64,000 bases of DNA from Raineyella sp. LH-20 (GCF_033110965.1 NZ_CP137003.1:2976001-3040000), one strand, 5' to 3'. Numbered from the stretch's first letter, positions 32,908 through 41,843 are shown. Made by a program: numbers and translations. Notes: generated from the letters alone by a model not told the origin.

Positions 32908-33647
32908 CGGCGCTCCCTCTGCTCGACCCGGTCCGGCTCCTGCTCGACCCGGTCCGGCTCGTGCTGGGCCCGGTCCGGCTCGATCAACCAGCCGTTGAGG
33001 TCGGCCTCGCTCCCCTCGATGGTGGCCTGCTCCAGCACATAGCGCGACGAGTCGTAGAGCGGCCGGCCGGTCGCCCTACGCCACAACACGTCGCGGATGC
33101 GGGCCAGCAGCGGGCTGTAGACCGCCGACAGCGCCCAGACGGCGAGGAACGTGCCGAGGGCGATCGCCCCGCTGCGCCACAGTGTGGTCGCGTAGAGGTC
33201 GCGGATGATGCTCCACAGGATCAGCAGTGACCACGCCATCAGGGCCCGGTCGATCGCCGGACCGAGCACAGGGATGGCGGTCGCGAAGCCGAGCACCAGC
33301 GGCGAGCAGGCCCACAGCACGGCCCAGACGACCTGTTCGGCGGGAACGTGACTGCCGATCATGAGCACGCCCGTCACCCAGACGAGCAGGCCCAGCAGGG
33401 CGTACGTCAGCACCAGGGTGACGAAGTTGAGCGCCATCACGAACACCATGCCGCCCCGGCGCATCCGGTTGACGGCGAGCACGACGGAGCGGCCGAGCAG
33501 GATCGAGACACACGCGCCGACGGCCACCAGGATGGCCGCGGTGTGGCCCAGCGGCCCGGCCGAGGCGCGGACCACGTCCAGCCGGAGGGTGAGGGCGTCC
33601 AGCCAGCCCGCCGTGGTCTGGGAGAGGATCGCGCCGATCAGTCTCAT
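32904..33647 (-). CDS. Polytopic membrane protein with repeat-encoded acidic tail
   Basis: A 247-residue protein with five to six hydrophobic segments (about 35-55, 68-98, 105-125, 135-150, 160-180). It ends in three copies of an EPDRxxQ heptad encoded by 21-bp tandem repeats. No family was recognised. It is the first gene of a two-gene operon with the hydrolase-like protein. Its own start overlaps the stop of a 25-codon leader ORF (ATGA). A purine-rich AAGGAAAGGGGA before the ATG, inside the leader ORF, can serve as ribosome-binding site. Confidence 0.75.
   Translation of the reverse strand: MRLIGAILSQTTAGWLDALTLRLDVVRASAGPLGHTAAILVAVGACVSILLGRSVVLAVNRMRRGGMVFVMALNFVTLVLTYALLGLLVWVTGVLMIGSHVPAEQVVWAVLWACSPLVLGFATAIPVLGPAIDRALMAWSLLILWSIIRDLYATTLWRSGAIALGTFLAVWALSAVYSPLLARIRDVLWRRATGRPLYDSSRYVLEQATIEGSEADLNGWLIEPDRAQHEPDRVEQEPDRVEQRERR
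32920..32982. repeat. Three 21-bp tandem repeats at the end of a membrane-protein gene
   Basis: Units at 32920-32940, 32941-32961 and 32962-32982 share TGCTCGACCCGGTCCGGCTC. They are in frame and encode the EPDRVEQ heptads. Confidence 0.95.
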
Positions 33648-33721
33648 CGCAGTCCCCTTTCCTTCCGGCGATCATCGGCCCCGTGCCTGAGGCACCACTG
33701 CATCCTGAGGCACCACTGCAT
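33644..33721 (-). CDS. Leader ORF with duplicated MQWCLR, coupled to membrane operon
   Basis: A 25-codon ORF whose first twelve residues are MQWCLR twice, from two 18-bp repeats (33686-33703, 33704-33721). Its TGA overlaps the next gene's ATG in ATGA. It is rich in Trp, Cys and Arg codons at the front, the kind of composition seen in attenuator peptides. That role is inference only. Confidence 0.35.
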   Translation of the reverse strand: MQWCLRMQWCLRHGADDRRKERGLR

Positions 33722-33824
33722 CCTAATGATCGTTCGGGCCCGATGGCTGCGGACGGGTGGGCGCGGGTGTGCCATTCCGTGGAGCGGTCGGCCGGCTCCT
33801 GGGGTGACGCGGCAGACTACCGGC

Positions 33825-34559
33825 ATGCGCCCTTTCCTGCTCCTGGCGACCCGTGCCGAGGACGCCATCGCCGATGACGAGTTCGAGGCCTTCCGCCGTC
33901 TCGGCGGGCTGGGCACCGACGACCTGGTGCGGATCCGTGTCGACCGCGAGCCGCTCGGCGAGCTCGATCTGGACGCCTGGTCCGGGATCGTGCTGGGCGG
34001 CAGTCCGTTCAACTCCTCCGACCCGGCCGAGGGCAAGTCGGTGGTGCAGCGAGAGGTCGAGGCACTGCTCGCCGGGGTGGTGGACGTGGTGGTCGAGCAG
34101 GACTTCCCCTTCCTGGGCGCCTGCTACGGGGTCGGCACGCTCGGCGCCCACGAGGGCGCCGTGGTGGACCGTACGTACGGCGAGGCGGTCGGCCCGGTGA
34201 CGGTCGAGCTCACCCTGGCCGGTCGCCGGGACCCGATCTGCGCCGGGCTGCCAGCGCGCTTCGACGCCTTCGTGGGGCACAAGGAGGCGGTCCGGGAACT
34301 GCCGCCGGGGGCGGTGCTGCTGGCCACCTCCGACCCCTGTCCGGTGCAGATGTTCCGGATCAAGCGCAACCTCTACGCCACCCAGTTCCATCCCGAACTG
34401 GACGCCGACGGGCTGAGCCGGCGGATCGAGGAGTACAAGCACAACGGCTACTTCCACCCGCACGAGTCGGAGGGGCTGAAGGAGCTGGCCCACCGCTCCC
34501 CCGTCCCGCACCCGCGCCGGCTGCTGCGCAACTTCTTCCGGACCTACGCCAGGGACTGA
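33825..34559 (+). CDS. Class-I glutamine amidotransferase (GuaA-like domain)
   Basis: A 244-residue stand-alone glutaminase domain. The nucleophile is Cys100 in FLGACYG, and the catalytic pair is His189/Glu191 in TQFHPE. An oxyanion-type GGSPF block is at 59-63. Proteins of this size are usually annotated GMP synthase-like glutamine amidotransferase, and their acceptor is not known. The last 50 residues (KHNGYFHPHESEGLKELAHRS) are specific to this subgroup. The ATG gives the normal family start. It is divergent from the membrane operon and four bases from the convergent next gene. Confidence 0.88.
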   Translation: MRPFLLLATRAEDAIADDEFEAFRRLGGLGTDDLVRIRVDREPLGELDLDAWSGIVLGGSPFNSSDPAEGKSVVQREVEALLAGVVDVVVEQDFPFLGACYGVGTLGAHEGAVVDRTYGEAVGPVTVELTLAGRRDPICAGLPARFDAFVGHKEAVRELPPGAVLLATSDPCPVQMFRIKRNLYATQFHPELDADGLSRRIEEYKHNGYFHPHESEGLKELAHRSPVPHPRRLLRNFFRTYARD

Positions 34560-34563
34560 CCGG

Positions 34564-35700
34564 TCACCGGGGGCGTCGCCGGCCGGTCTCGTCGAGGTAG
34601 GACTCGAGTCGCTCCGCGTACACCGACAGGTCCGGGCCGACGAAGGTGCCCGGCGGGACCTCCCGCTGGACCAGAGCCCACGCCGTGCCGCGCACCCGCG
34701 CCTCGGCCGCCTCCATCGAACGGACCGCTTCGGCCAGGGCCCGGTGGGTCTCGTTCTCCTCGACCAACACCCGCCGGCCGAGCCGGAGCGCTTCGTCCGC
34801 CACCATGTCGCCGACGCTGGGCCAGTAGCTGCGCCGCCAGCGTTCCCGCCGGGAGGTGGGACGGAACTCCCGCTCGAAGCGCACCAGGCTGGCGGTGACG
34901 CTCTGCAGGGCGTCCTCGCTGCGGTCCACCAGCTGGTGCAGGTAGGCCGGAGGGACCTGTTGGCCCAGCTCGTCCATCGCGTCGAGCAGCCGCCGACCCT
35001 GAGGGCCGGCCGGCCCGGTGGTGAGGGTCGCCGGACCGCCCAGGCCGCCCATCAGGTCAGCCACCGAGCCCAGCCCTGATCCCACCATCCCGGCGATCTT
35101 GCCCGGATCCAGGCCGAGGGAGGCCAGGCCGGGCACGTGCCCGAGGAAGCGGTCGACGGCCTGGGCCGCAGCACCGGCGAAGTCGTCGGCCCCGCCTCGC
35201 TCCGGAGCCGCCGTCGGGCGGCCGGACTCCAGCGCCCCGGCGATCGCGGGATGTCCTGGCAGGGCGGTCCGGGACAGTGCGGTCAGCAGCCCGTGCGAGA
35301 CGTCGGCGGCCAGCCGGCGGGTGTCGCCGGAACGGGCCTGCTCCAGCCCGTGGGTCGCCGAGGAGCGGGTGGCCCGGGCGATGTCGAGATCGTCGTGGGT
35401 CCGCCGGGCATCGTCACGATGGGCCGGCGGCAGGGCCGCGACGGTCTCCTGGATGACCAGCACCGCCTCGTCGGCGGAGGTGATCTCCGCGGCGGCGACG
35501 GCCCGTACGTGCGGGGACTCGCTCAGCTCGCGGGCCCGCCAGAGCACCTCGGCAGGGGTGGTCGTCGTCCCGCCGATCGTCAGCGGCCGGCGGGCGGCGG
35601 CGGTGACCCGTGCCCGGTGCACCGCGACGGTGACCCACCCGAGGCCGGCGACCACCACCAGGGCGGCCATCACGGCGACGACGATCAGGGCGATCTCCAC
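34564..35700 (-). CDS. Single-pass membrane protein with helical cytoplasmic domain
   Basis: A 378-residue protein. It has one N-terminal membrane helix (IALIVVAVMAALVVVAGLGWVTVAV, about 3-27), then a mostly helical, Ala/Arg/Glu-rich body with likely coiled coil at about 60-130 and 250-350. A Gly-rich central patch (DLMGGLGGPATLTTGPAGP) separates them. No enzymatic motif was recognised. The start is GTG at 35700 behind a strong GGAGGA, chosen over an upstream ATG that lies in the terminator hairpin. Function is unknown. Confidence 0.72.
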   Translation of the reverse strand: MEIALIVVAVMAALVVVAGLGWVTVAVHRARVTAAARRPLTIGGTTTTPAEVLWRARELSESPHVRAVAAAEITSADEAVLVIQETVAALPPAHRDDARRTHDDLDIARATRSSATHGLEQARSGDTRRLAADVSHGLLTALSRTALPGHPAIAGALESGRPTAAPERGGADDFAGAAAQAVDRFLGHVPGLASLGLDPGKIAGMVGSGLGSVADLMGGLGGPATLTTGPAGPQGRRLLDAMDELGQQVPPAYLHQLVDRSEDALQSVTASLVRFEREFRPTSRRERWRRSYWPSVGDMVADEALRLGRRVLVEENETHRALAEAVRSMEAAEARVRGTAWALVQREVPPGTFVGPDLSVYAERLESYLDETGRRRPR

Positions 35701-35739
35701 AGGGTCCTCCGGTCTCGGGGCGGGGGCGGTCAGGGCGCC

Positions 35740-35768
35740 TGGGGTCAGGGAACGCCGCCCTGACCCCA
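35740..35768 (-). terminator. Hairpin after the FKBP gene
   Basis: GGGGTCAGGG (35741-35750) pairs with CCCTGACCCC (35758-35767) over a seven-base loop, plus one outer A-T pair. It lies 20 bases after the FKBP stop and before the next minus-strand start. Confidence 0.7.
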
Positions 35769-35787
35769 AGGGTAGGCCGTGGTCGCC

Positions 35788-36180
35788 TCAGTCCTGCGCG
35801 TCGATGCCGACCAGGTCGCAGACGAACACCAGCGTCTCGCCGGGGCGGATCTCCGGGCCGGCACCACGGTCGCCGTAGCCGAGGAAGGCCGGGATGACGA
35901 GTCGGCGGCGGCCACCGACGCGCATCCCCTTCACCCCCATGTCCCAGCCCCGGATCACCTGGCGTCCGCCGAGGGTGAACGAGAGTGCCTCGCCACGTTC
36001 CCAGGAGGAGTCGAACTCCCGTCCGGTGCTGAGTGCCACCCCGACGTAGTGCACCCGGACGGTGTCGCCCTTCGCGGCGACGGCGCCGTCACCGACCACC
36101 AGGTCCTTGATCTCCAGGTTGGCCGGCGGGCGGCCCTGCGGGAGCTCGACGTCAGGCTTCCCGTTCTGCATATCGGTCAT
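35788..36180 (-). CDS. FKBP-type peptidyl-prolyl isomerase
   Basis: A 130-residue single-domain FKBP. Typical active-site blocks are VRVHYVGVALSTGREFDSSWERGEALSFTLGGRQVIRGWDMGVKGMRVGGRRRLVIPAFLGYGDRG spread over residues 41-105, with the pocket Tyr, Asp, Trp and Phe residues retained. It catalyses proline isomerisation during folding. There is no signal peptide, so it is cytosolic. A terminator hairpin follows directly. It is divergent from the DedA gene. Confidence 0.93.
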   Translation of the reverse strand: MTDMQNGKPDVELPQGRPPANLEIKDLVVGDGAVAAKGDTVRVHYVGVALSTGREFDSSWERGEALSFTLGGRQVIRGWDMGVKGMRVGGRRRLVIPAFLGYGDRGAGPEIRPGETLVFVCDLVGIDAQD

Positions 36181-36263
36181 GTCCCGACCCTATCGGTGCC
36201 GCCGGCCCGTCCGGCCCGACGTGGGAGACTGGAGGAGCCCCGGCCCCGGACGAAAGCAGGCGC

Positions 36264-36920
36264 ATGCTGCACCAGCTCACCGAGTTCATCCTCGGCGCGA
36301 CCACCTCGGTGTGGGCGTACGCCCTCCTGGCGGTGCTCATCATCGGCGACGCGCTGATCCCGGCCGTGCCGAGCGAGTCGGTGGTGATCTCGATGGCCTC
36401 GCTGCTGGTGCACGAACATCCCTGGCTGCTGCCGCTGCTGTTCCTGGTGTCGGCCGGCGCGGCTTGGTGCGGCGACAACATCGCCTACTCGGTCGGCCGG
36501 TCCCGCTGGCTGTCCGGCAGTTCGCTGTGGCAGCGGCCCCGGATCGCCGGGCCGTTCGCCTGGACCCGCGACGAGCTTTTCCGCCGGGGCGCGACCTTCA
36601 TCATCGTCGGCCGGTTCATCCCGGGCGTACGGATCGTCATCAACCTGGTCTGCGGGGTCGTCGGCTACTCGCGGCGCCGCTACATGCGGGTGGTGGTCGT
36701 CAGCTCCAGCCTGTGGGCGCTGTACTGCGTGCTGATCGGCAGCCTGGCCGGCGCCTGGTTCGCGGACAACCCGCTGATCGGCATTCTGGTGGCGATCGCC
36801 GCCGGCATGGTGCTGGGGCCGATCATCGACTGGATGTTGCGGCGTACGGTGCTGCGCGGCACGCCCGGGCCGGCGACCGACGCGGTGGACCCTGCGCCGC
36901 CGGAGGACGCCGAGTCCTGA
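36264..36920 (+). CDS. DedA-family membrane protein
   Basis: A 218-residue DedA/VTT-domain protein. It carries a re-entrant segment with ALIPAVPSESVVISMASLL near 31-49, the GRFIPGVRIVINLVCGVVGYSRRRY motif near 113-137, and C-terminal helices. DedA proteins act in envelope homeostasis and are proposed lipid (C55-P or phospholipid) translocases. The conserved Glu and Arg residues of the family are present. GAAAGCAGG precedes the ATG. The gene is single and convergent with the DUF1697 gene. Confidence 0.9.
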   Translation: MLHQLTEFILGATTSVWAYALLAVLIIGDALIPAVPSESVVISMASLLVHEHPWLLPLLFLVSAGAAWCGDNIAYSVGRSRWLSGSSLWQRPRIAGPFAWTRDELFRRGATFIIVGRFIPGVRIVINLVCGVVGYSRRRYMRVVVVSSSLWALYCVLIGSLAGAWFADNPLIGILVAIAAGMVLGPIIDWMLRRTVLRGTPGPATDAVDPAPPEDAES

Positions 36921-36949
36921 CGGCGGGACGTACGCCGGGGTCGGTGCCT

Positions 36950-36975
36950 CCCGCGGTCGTCGGCGTCCCCGCGGG
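36950..36975. terminator. Hairpin between dedA and DUF1697 genes
   Basis: CCCGCGG (36950-36956) pairs with CCGCGGG (36969-36975). It sits between convergent stops at 36920 and 36976. Confidence 0.5.
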
Positions 36976-37503
36976 TCAGAGCATCTTCTCCAGGGTGTTG
37001 AGGTTGCGGTTGGTCGTGGTGGCGCGGAATCGCCGCTGCCCGAGGACCTTGCTGAACGGCGTGCTGAGGGTCGAGCCCTTCGGGCAGGACCAGTAGACGA
37101 CGCTGGTGCCGGCGGCCACCCGCTCCCGGTCACCGCCGGGCTCGTGGGCGGCGGTCTGGGCGAGGTCGACCAGGTCGGCCGCGACCTGGTCGGTGGCACA
37201 GAGGATCGCATAGCGATGGTGGTCCGGCTCGGCCGGGAAGGGGTAGCCGGCGACGACCGCGGCCAGTTCGGCGCGCGGCAGCACCTGCACGTGGGCCTCG
37301 TAACCGAAGGTCGACGTGAGCGCCTCCTCGATCATCGGGCGCAGCGCCCGCGGCTGCTCGGCCGAACTGAACGTCACATTGCCGGTCTGCAGATACGTCC
37401 GGACATCGTCCAGGCCGACGTCGGCCAAGCAGTCGCGCAGCTCGGGCATCGGCACCCGTACGCCACTGACATTGATGCCCCGCAGGAACATCGCGTAGTC
37501 CAT
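36976..37503 (-). CDS. DUF1697 family protein
   Basis: A 175-residue protein of DUF1697. It opens with YAMFLRGINVSGVRVPMPELRDCLADVGLDDVRTYLQTGNVTFSS (3-47), the diagnostic region, and ends in RATTTNRNLNTLEKM, matching the family's conserved C-terminal RNWNTL-type motif. Function is unknown. The ATG at 37503 is preferred to the preceding GTG. It lies 24 bases after the GtrA gene and may be cotranscribed with it. Confidence 0.9.
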   Translation of the reverse strand: MDYAMFLRGINVSGVRVPMPELRDCLADVGLDDVRTYLQTGNVTFSSAEQPRALRPMIEEALTSTFGYEAHVQVLPRAELAAVVAGYPFPAEPDHHRYAILCATDQVAADLVDLAQTAAHEPGGDRERVAAGTSVVYWSCPKGSTLSTPFSKVLGQRRFRATTTNRNLNTLEKML

Positions 37504-37527
37504 CACTCGACCTCCCGGCTCTCCCGC

Positions 37528-38160
37528 TCAGCTCCGCACCCGGACCGCGTCCGGCTCGGTGTCGTCCGACCCGGTGCCGTCCGACCCGGACGCGTCGACC
37601 TCGGTCCCGGTCGGCTTTGGGTCGGTCGGGGCCGTGGCGCCCGGCGTGGTCGCGGCGGCCCGCACCGGGCGGGTCTCGGCACGGAACACGATCCACCGCA
37701 TGCCGACGTACGTCCACAAGCCCTCGCAACAGGCGGCGATCAGTCGGGCGAGCTGGAACTGCACGCCGAGCATCTCCAGGCCGGTGCCGACGCCCTGCAG
37801 CAGGACGAAGTAGTTCACCAGCACGACGAAGGCGTAGCGGACGGTCTGCGGGCCGACGGGGGCGCGGGAGTGGAAGTTCAGCCACCGGTTGAGCAGGTAG
37901 GCCAGCACCAGGGCGGTGCCGTAGCCCACCGTCGTGGCCACCGGATAGGGCGCACGGACTCCCCGGAAGACCAGGGTGAGGACGGCCATGTCCACCCCGA
38001 AGGTGAACAGGTTCAGGATGGCGTACCCGATGAAGTCCGGTGGGATGATCCGCCCGATCCGGTCCGGCAACAGGCGCCACAGGCCCTGGCGCATCGACAG
38101 GAAGCGGTCGGCTGCGCTGCGACGCGTGGTCGTCGAGGGGTCGGGCGCGGAGGGCTGCAC
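37528..38160 (-). CDS. GtrA-family membrane protein
   Basis: A 210-residue GtrA/DPMS-flippase-like protein with four membrane helices (about 42-60, 68-88, 98-120, 128-150), including FIGYAILNLFTFGVDMAVL and VGYGTALVLAYLLNRWLNFHS. The C-terminal 50 residues are an Asp/Thr/Gly-rich low-complexity tail. GtrA proteins help move or present polyprenyl-phosphate sugars. It sits directly downstream of a DprE1-like gene, as mycobacterial Rv3789 sits beside dprE1, which suggests a part in decaprenyl-phosphoarabinose use. GTG at 38160 is the likely start; an ATG at 38094 is an alternative. Confidence 0.85.
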   Translation of the reverse strand: MQPSAPDPSTTTRRSAADRFLSMRQGLWRLLPDRIGRIIPPDFIGYAILNLFTFGVDMAVLTLVFRGVRAPYPVATTVGYGTALVLAYLLNRWLNFHSRAPVGPQTVRYAFVVLVNYFVLLQGVGTGLEMLGVQFQLARLIAACCEGLWTYVGMRWIVFRAETRPVRAAATTPGATAPTDPKPTGTEVDASGSDGTGSDDTEPDAVRVRS

Positions 38161-38260
38161 AGCCTCAGCGTACGCGCCGGGTCCAGGATCCGGCCCCGCT
38201 GGCGTTCCGGGGTCTCTCAGCGGACCGTGGCAGGCGCCGCCGGGCACCGTCGACGAAGGG

Positions 38261-39673
38261 TCAACACAGCTCCAGCCGGCGGCCCATGTCGGACAGGAAC
38301 AGGCCGTCCGGATCGACCCGGCGACGGGTGGCGATCCACTCCCCGATCCGCGGGTACATCCGGTGGAAGTTCGCCGCGCTGGTCCGGGAGTCCTTGGCCG
38401 TGTAGAGGCGTCCGCCGAACTCCAGCACCCGCGCGTCGAGCTCGTTGAGGAAGGTGTCCAGTCCGCGGCGGATCGGGAAGTCGACACAGACGTTCCAGCC
38501 GGGCATCGGGTAGCTCAGCGGCGCCTGGTTGCCGGGGCCGAACAGCTTGAAGACGTTCAGGAAGGAGTAGTGCCCCGACCGTTGGATGTCACCGATGATG
38601 CTCTTGAACTCCTCGACAGCGGCCGGCGGCACGACGAACTGGTACTGCAGGAAACCCTCAGTGCCGTACGCCCGGTTCCACTCCCCGAACAGGTCGAGCG
38701 GGTGGTAGAACTGCGTCAGGTTCTGCACCTTGCCGGTGTAGTTGCCGCTCTTCAGATACCAGGCGGTGCCCACGGCGGTGAAGGTGTACTTGTTCGCCAG
38801 TCCGTTCGGGAAGATGTCGGGCAGGGTGACCAACGTCGGCGCGTCGAACGCCAGCGGATCCTTGCGGAGCTTGGCCGGGAGTTCATCGAGCTTCGCCAGC
38901 GACCCGCGGGAGATCGCGGCACGGCCCAGCTTCGGCGGCGCGCTGATCGCGTCGAACCAGGCGCTGGAGTACTCGTACCGCGATTCCGAGCCATCGGTGT
39001 GCACGGCGATCGTCTCGTCCAGGTCGTGGGTGACGACGCCGTCGGCGATGAAGTAGGCCGTCTCCGTACGGGTCATCGACAACCGGGCCCGCAGGATGAT
39101 GCCGGTGAGGCCGATGCCGCCGATCGTCGCCCAGAAGATCGAGGCGTCCGGGTCGTCGGGAGTGCCCTCCGGGGTGAGCTCCAGCACCCGACCGTCGGCC
39201 ACCAGCAGTTGCATCCACCGCACGTGGTCGCCGAACGAGCCGGCACTGTGGTGGTTCTTGCCATGCACGTCGTTGCCGATCGCACCGCCCACGGTCACCT
39301 GGCGGGTGCCGGGCAGGACGGACACCCACAGCCCGTACGGCAGGGCGGCCTTGATCAGCGTGTCCAGGCTCACCCCGGCGTCGACGTCCACCGTGGCGGT
39401 GTCCGGATCGATCGAGTGGATGGTCGCCAGCGCGGTCATGTCGATGACGAGGCCGCCGCCGTTCTGCGCGACGTCACCGTACGATCGGCCGAGTCCGCGG
39501 GCCAGGACGCCGCGGCCGCCGTCGGCCCGACGGTCGGCGGCGGCCCGGACGGCCTCGATGACCGTCTCGGGATCGTACGGGTGCAACACGTCCGCGCGGG
39601 ACGGCGCGGTGCGTCCCCAACCGGACAGGATCTCGGAGGTGGTGGGGTCGCTGGAGGTGACTGAGGTGCTCAT
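38261..39673 (-). CDS. dprE1: Decaprenylphosphoryl-ribose oxidase, DprE1-like
   Basis: A 470-residue FAD-dependent oxidase of the VAO family. The FAD-binding N-terminus has [12 protein letters not shown] and the [22 protein letters not shown] block. The substrate domain contains [24 protein letters not shown], with Cys396 at the position of the reactive Cys387 targeted by benzothiazinones in mycobacterial DprE1. The C-terminal [16 protein letters not shown] and MGRRLEL follow mycobacterial DprE1 closely. The expected role is the first half of epimerising decaprenyl-phosphoribose to the arabinose donor. The partner reductase DprE2 is not adjacent. It is followed by gtrA on the same strand. Confidence 0.9.
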   Translation of the reverse strand: MSTSVTSSDPTTSEILSGWGRTAPSRADVLHPYDPETVIEAVRAAADRRADGGRGVLARGLGRSYGDVAQNGGGLVIDMTALATIHSIDPDTATVDVDAGVSLDTLIKAALPYGLWVSVLPGTRQVTVGGAIGNDVHGKNHHSAGSFGDHVRWMQLLVADGRVLELTPEGTPDDPDASIFWATIGGIGLTGIILRARLSMTRTETAYFIADGVVTHDLDETIAVHTDGSESRYEYSSAWFDAISAPPKLGRAAISRGSLAKLDELPAKLRKDPLAFDAPTLVTLPDIFPNGLANKYTFTAVGTAWYLKSGNYTGKVQNLTQFYHPLDLFGEWNRAYGTEGFLQYQFVVPPAAVEEFKSIIGDIQRSGHYSFLNVFKLFGPGNQAPLSYPMPGWNVCVDFPIRRGLDTFLNELDARVLEFGGRLYTAKDSRTSAANFHRMYPRIGEWIATRRRVDPDGLFLSDMGRRLELC

Positions 39674-39751
39674 CGGGGCCAGCCTACGACGTCCGGTCGG
39701 AGTCGGTGGCGGTGGCCCGGACGGTGTCGCGGGTCGGCACTCCGCAACGGG

Positions 39752-40681
39752 TCAGCCCTGCGGCGCTTCGTCCCCGGACGGCGGCTCGTCCAGGCTGCGG
39801 AGGAACTTCTCCGCCTCGGCGGCGATCTCGTCGGCGCTGGGCAGGTCGGCCGGCTCCGGCGCGGCCTCCAGCCGGCGCTCCCCCATGAACCGGTCGTACT
39901 GGTGCTCCAGGTCGGCGACCATCTCCCGGGTCTCGTCGGAGGACGCCACCTGCGAATCGATCTCGGCACGGACCGCGGATCGGACCAGCTCCAGCGGGGA
40001 GGTCGGCAGCGACACGCCGGTGGCCTGCTGCAGCGCGTCGATCACGGCCAGCGCGGAGTCCGGGTAGTCCCCGGGAGCCAGGTAGTGCGGCACATGGGCG
40101 GCCAGGCCGATCACGTCGTGGCCGGCCTCGCCGAGGCGCAACGCGAGCATCGACGGGAAGGAGGCCCGCATCCGGACCGTGCCGAAGAGCGGCCGGTTGC
40201 CGGGGATCAGCTCGGGCCGCGACGCCCAACGCGTCACCTGCACCGGTCGGGTGTGCGGGGTCGACATCGGGATGCCCTGGACGAAGACGGTGGTGCGCAC
40301 CGCGTGGTCCTCGACCAACCGCTCGATGGTCGCGGCGAGTTCCTCCCAGCGGAAGTCCGGTTCCGGGCCCTGCAGCAGCAGGAAGGGCGTCCCGTTGCGG
40401 TCGGTCGCCTCGAGCAGCACCAGCTCCGGCGGGTCGTAGTCGGTGAACCGGTCGCCGGCGAAGGTGATCCCCGGCCGGTCGGCGCGGTGGTCCACCAGCA
40501 CGTCCGCGTCGAAGGTGCCGATCCGATGGCTCGACAGACCGTCGACGACCTGCTGGTCGACCAACCGCTGGGTGTGCCCCGCGTCGAGGAAGCCACCGAG
40601 GGTGACGATCAGGGTGTCGATGCGGATCCGGCGAGGATCGATGTGGGACGCGTACGCGAAGAGCGGCATGGACTCCGACAC
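39752..40681 (-). CDS. PAC2-family protein
   Basis: A 309-residue protein of the PAC2 family (proteasome assembly chaperone-like fold). Blocks are TLIVTLGGFLDAGHTQRLVDQ (23-43), LVLLEATDRNGTPFLLLQGPEPDFRWEELAATIERLV (87-123), and VIGLAAHVPHYL with PDSALAVIDALQQATGVSL. The C-terminal 70 residues form a helical, acidic tail with REMVADLEHQYDRFM. Actinobacterial members are common, but their role is unresolved. The start is GTG with AGGGAAGG upstream. Confidence 0.88.
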   Translation of the reverse strand: MSESMPLFAYASHIDPRRIRIDTLIVTLGGFLDAGHTQRLVDQQVVDGLSSHRIGTFDADVLVDHRADRPGITFAGDRFTDYDPPELVLLEATDRNGTPFLLLQGPEPDFRWEELAATIERLVEDHAVRTTVFVQGIPMSTPHTRPVQVTRWASRPELIPGNRPLFGTVRMRASFPSMLALRLGEAGHDVIGLAAHVPHYLAPGDYPDSALAVIDALQQATGVSLPTSPLELVRSAVRAEIDSQVASSDETREMVADLEHQYDRFMGERRLEAAPEPADLPSADEIAAEAEKFLRSLDEPPSGDEAPQG

Positions 40682-40811
40682 GGTGACCTTCCCTGGGGGA
40701 GACGACTGGACACCACCAGAACGCCGCGACCGGGCCGGACATTCCCGCCGCCCCGGTCGCCCGCCGCTCTCGACCGGCAGGCGGTCCGGACCCGGTCCGC
40801 CCCCGGACGGG

Positions 40812-41843
40812 CTACTTCCAGTCGATGCCGGCCACCTCGTGCCGGCGCTGGTACTCCTCGACCTTGTCGAGGTGGTGGTAGGCGTCGACGTAGCGGATGG
40901 TGCCGGAGGCGGAGCGCATCACGATCGAATGGGTGCGGGCGCCGCCGTCGGGCAGGAAGCTCACGCCCTCGACCAGGTCGCCCGGCGTGATGCCGGTGGC
41001 GACGAAGAGGGTGTTGTCACTGGTCACCAGGTCGTCGGTGTCGAGGATCCGGTCCAGGTCGTGACCGGCGTCGAGCGTACGCTGCCGCTCCTCGTCGGAG
41101 GTCGGCGCCAGCCGGGCCAGGATCCGGCCGCCCAGGGCCTTCATCGCGCAGGCGGTGACGACGCCCTCCGGGCTGCCGCCGATGCCGGCCATCAGGTCGA
41201 GGCGGGGCATGTCGGGGTGTGCGGCCATCACCGCGGCGGCGACGTCACCGTCGGTGAACAGCCGGGTCGCCGCCCCCGCCTCGCGGACGTCGGCGATCAA
41301 CTGTTGGTGGCGGTCCCGATTCAGCACGCCCACGGTGATCTGGTCGACAGGCTTGCCCTTGGCCTTCGCGACCTTGCGGATGGTGTCGCCGATCGGTGCC
41401 TCCAGGTCGATCACGTCGGCGGCGTCGGCCCCCACGGCCAGCTTGCGCATGTAGAAGCACTCCTTGGGGTTGTACATGCTGCCGCCCTCCGCACCGGCGA
41501 GCAGCGCGATCGAGTTGCGCATGCCCCAGGCGAGCAGTCGGGTGCCGTCGACCGGGTCGACCGCGATGTCCATCGCCGGGCCGTCACCGGTGCCGACCTT
41601 CTCGCCGTTGGCGAGCATCGGCGCCTCGTCCTTCTCCCCCTCGCCGATCACGATGGTGCCGTCGATCCGGACGTGGGACAGCACCTCCCGCATGGCGCCG
41701 ACGGCGGCACCGTCGCCGGATTCCTTCTGGCCACGTCCGGCCCAGCGTGCGGCCGCCAGTGCGGCGGCCTCGGTGGCCCGCATCAGGTCGAGGCCGAGAT
41801 TGTGGTTGGAGAGCATGTACTTCTGGGGCGTGACGTCCGACAC
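40812..41843 (-). CDS. glpX: Class II fructose-1,6-bisphosphatase
   Basis: A 343-residue GlpX-type phosphatase of gluconeogenesis. Metal-binding and catalytic blocks are IVIGEGEKDEAPML (near 65-78) and DIAVDPVDGTRLLAWGM (near 90-107), followed by LMAGIGGSPEGVVTACAMK and the C-terminal FLPDGGARTHSIVMRS segment. Class II enzymes replace class I in most actinobacteria. The start is GTG at 41843 behind AGGAGGA. It is a single gene; 421 bases separate it from the divergent satD gene. Confidence 0.95.
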   Translation of the reverse strand: MSDVTPQKYMLSNHNLGLDLMRATEAAALAAARWAGRGQKESGDGAAVGAMREVLSHVRIDGTIVIGEGEKDEAPMLANGEKVGTGDGPAMDIAVDPVDGTRLLAWGMRNSIALLAGAEGGSMYNPKECFYMRKLAVGADAADVIDLEAPIGDTIRKVAKAKGKPVDQITVGVLNRDRHQQLIADVREAGAATRLFTDGDVAAAVMAAHPDMPRLDLMAGIGGSPEGVVTACAMKALGGRILARLAPTSDEERQRTLDAGHDLDRILDTDDLVTSDNTLFVATGITPGDLVEGVSFLPDGGARTHSIVMRSASGTIRYVDAYHHLDKVEEYQRRHEVAGIDWK

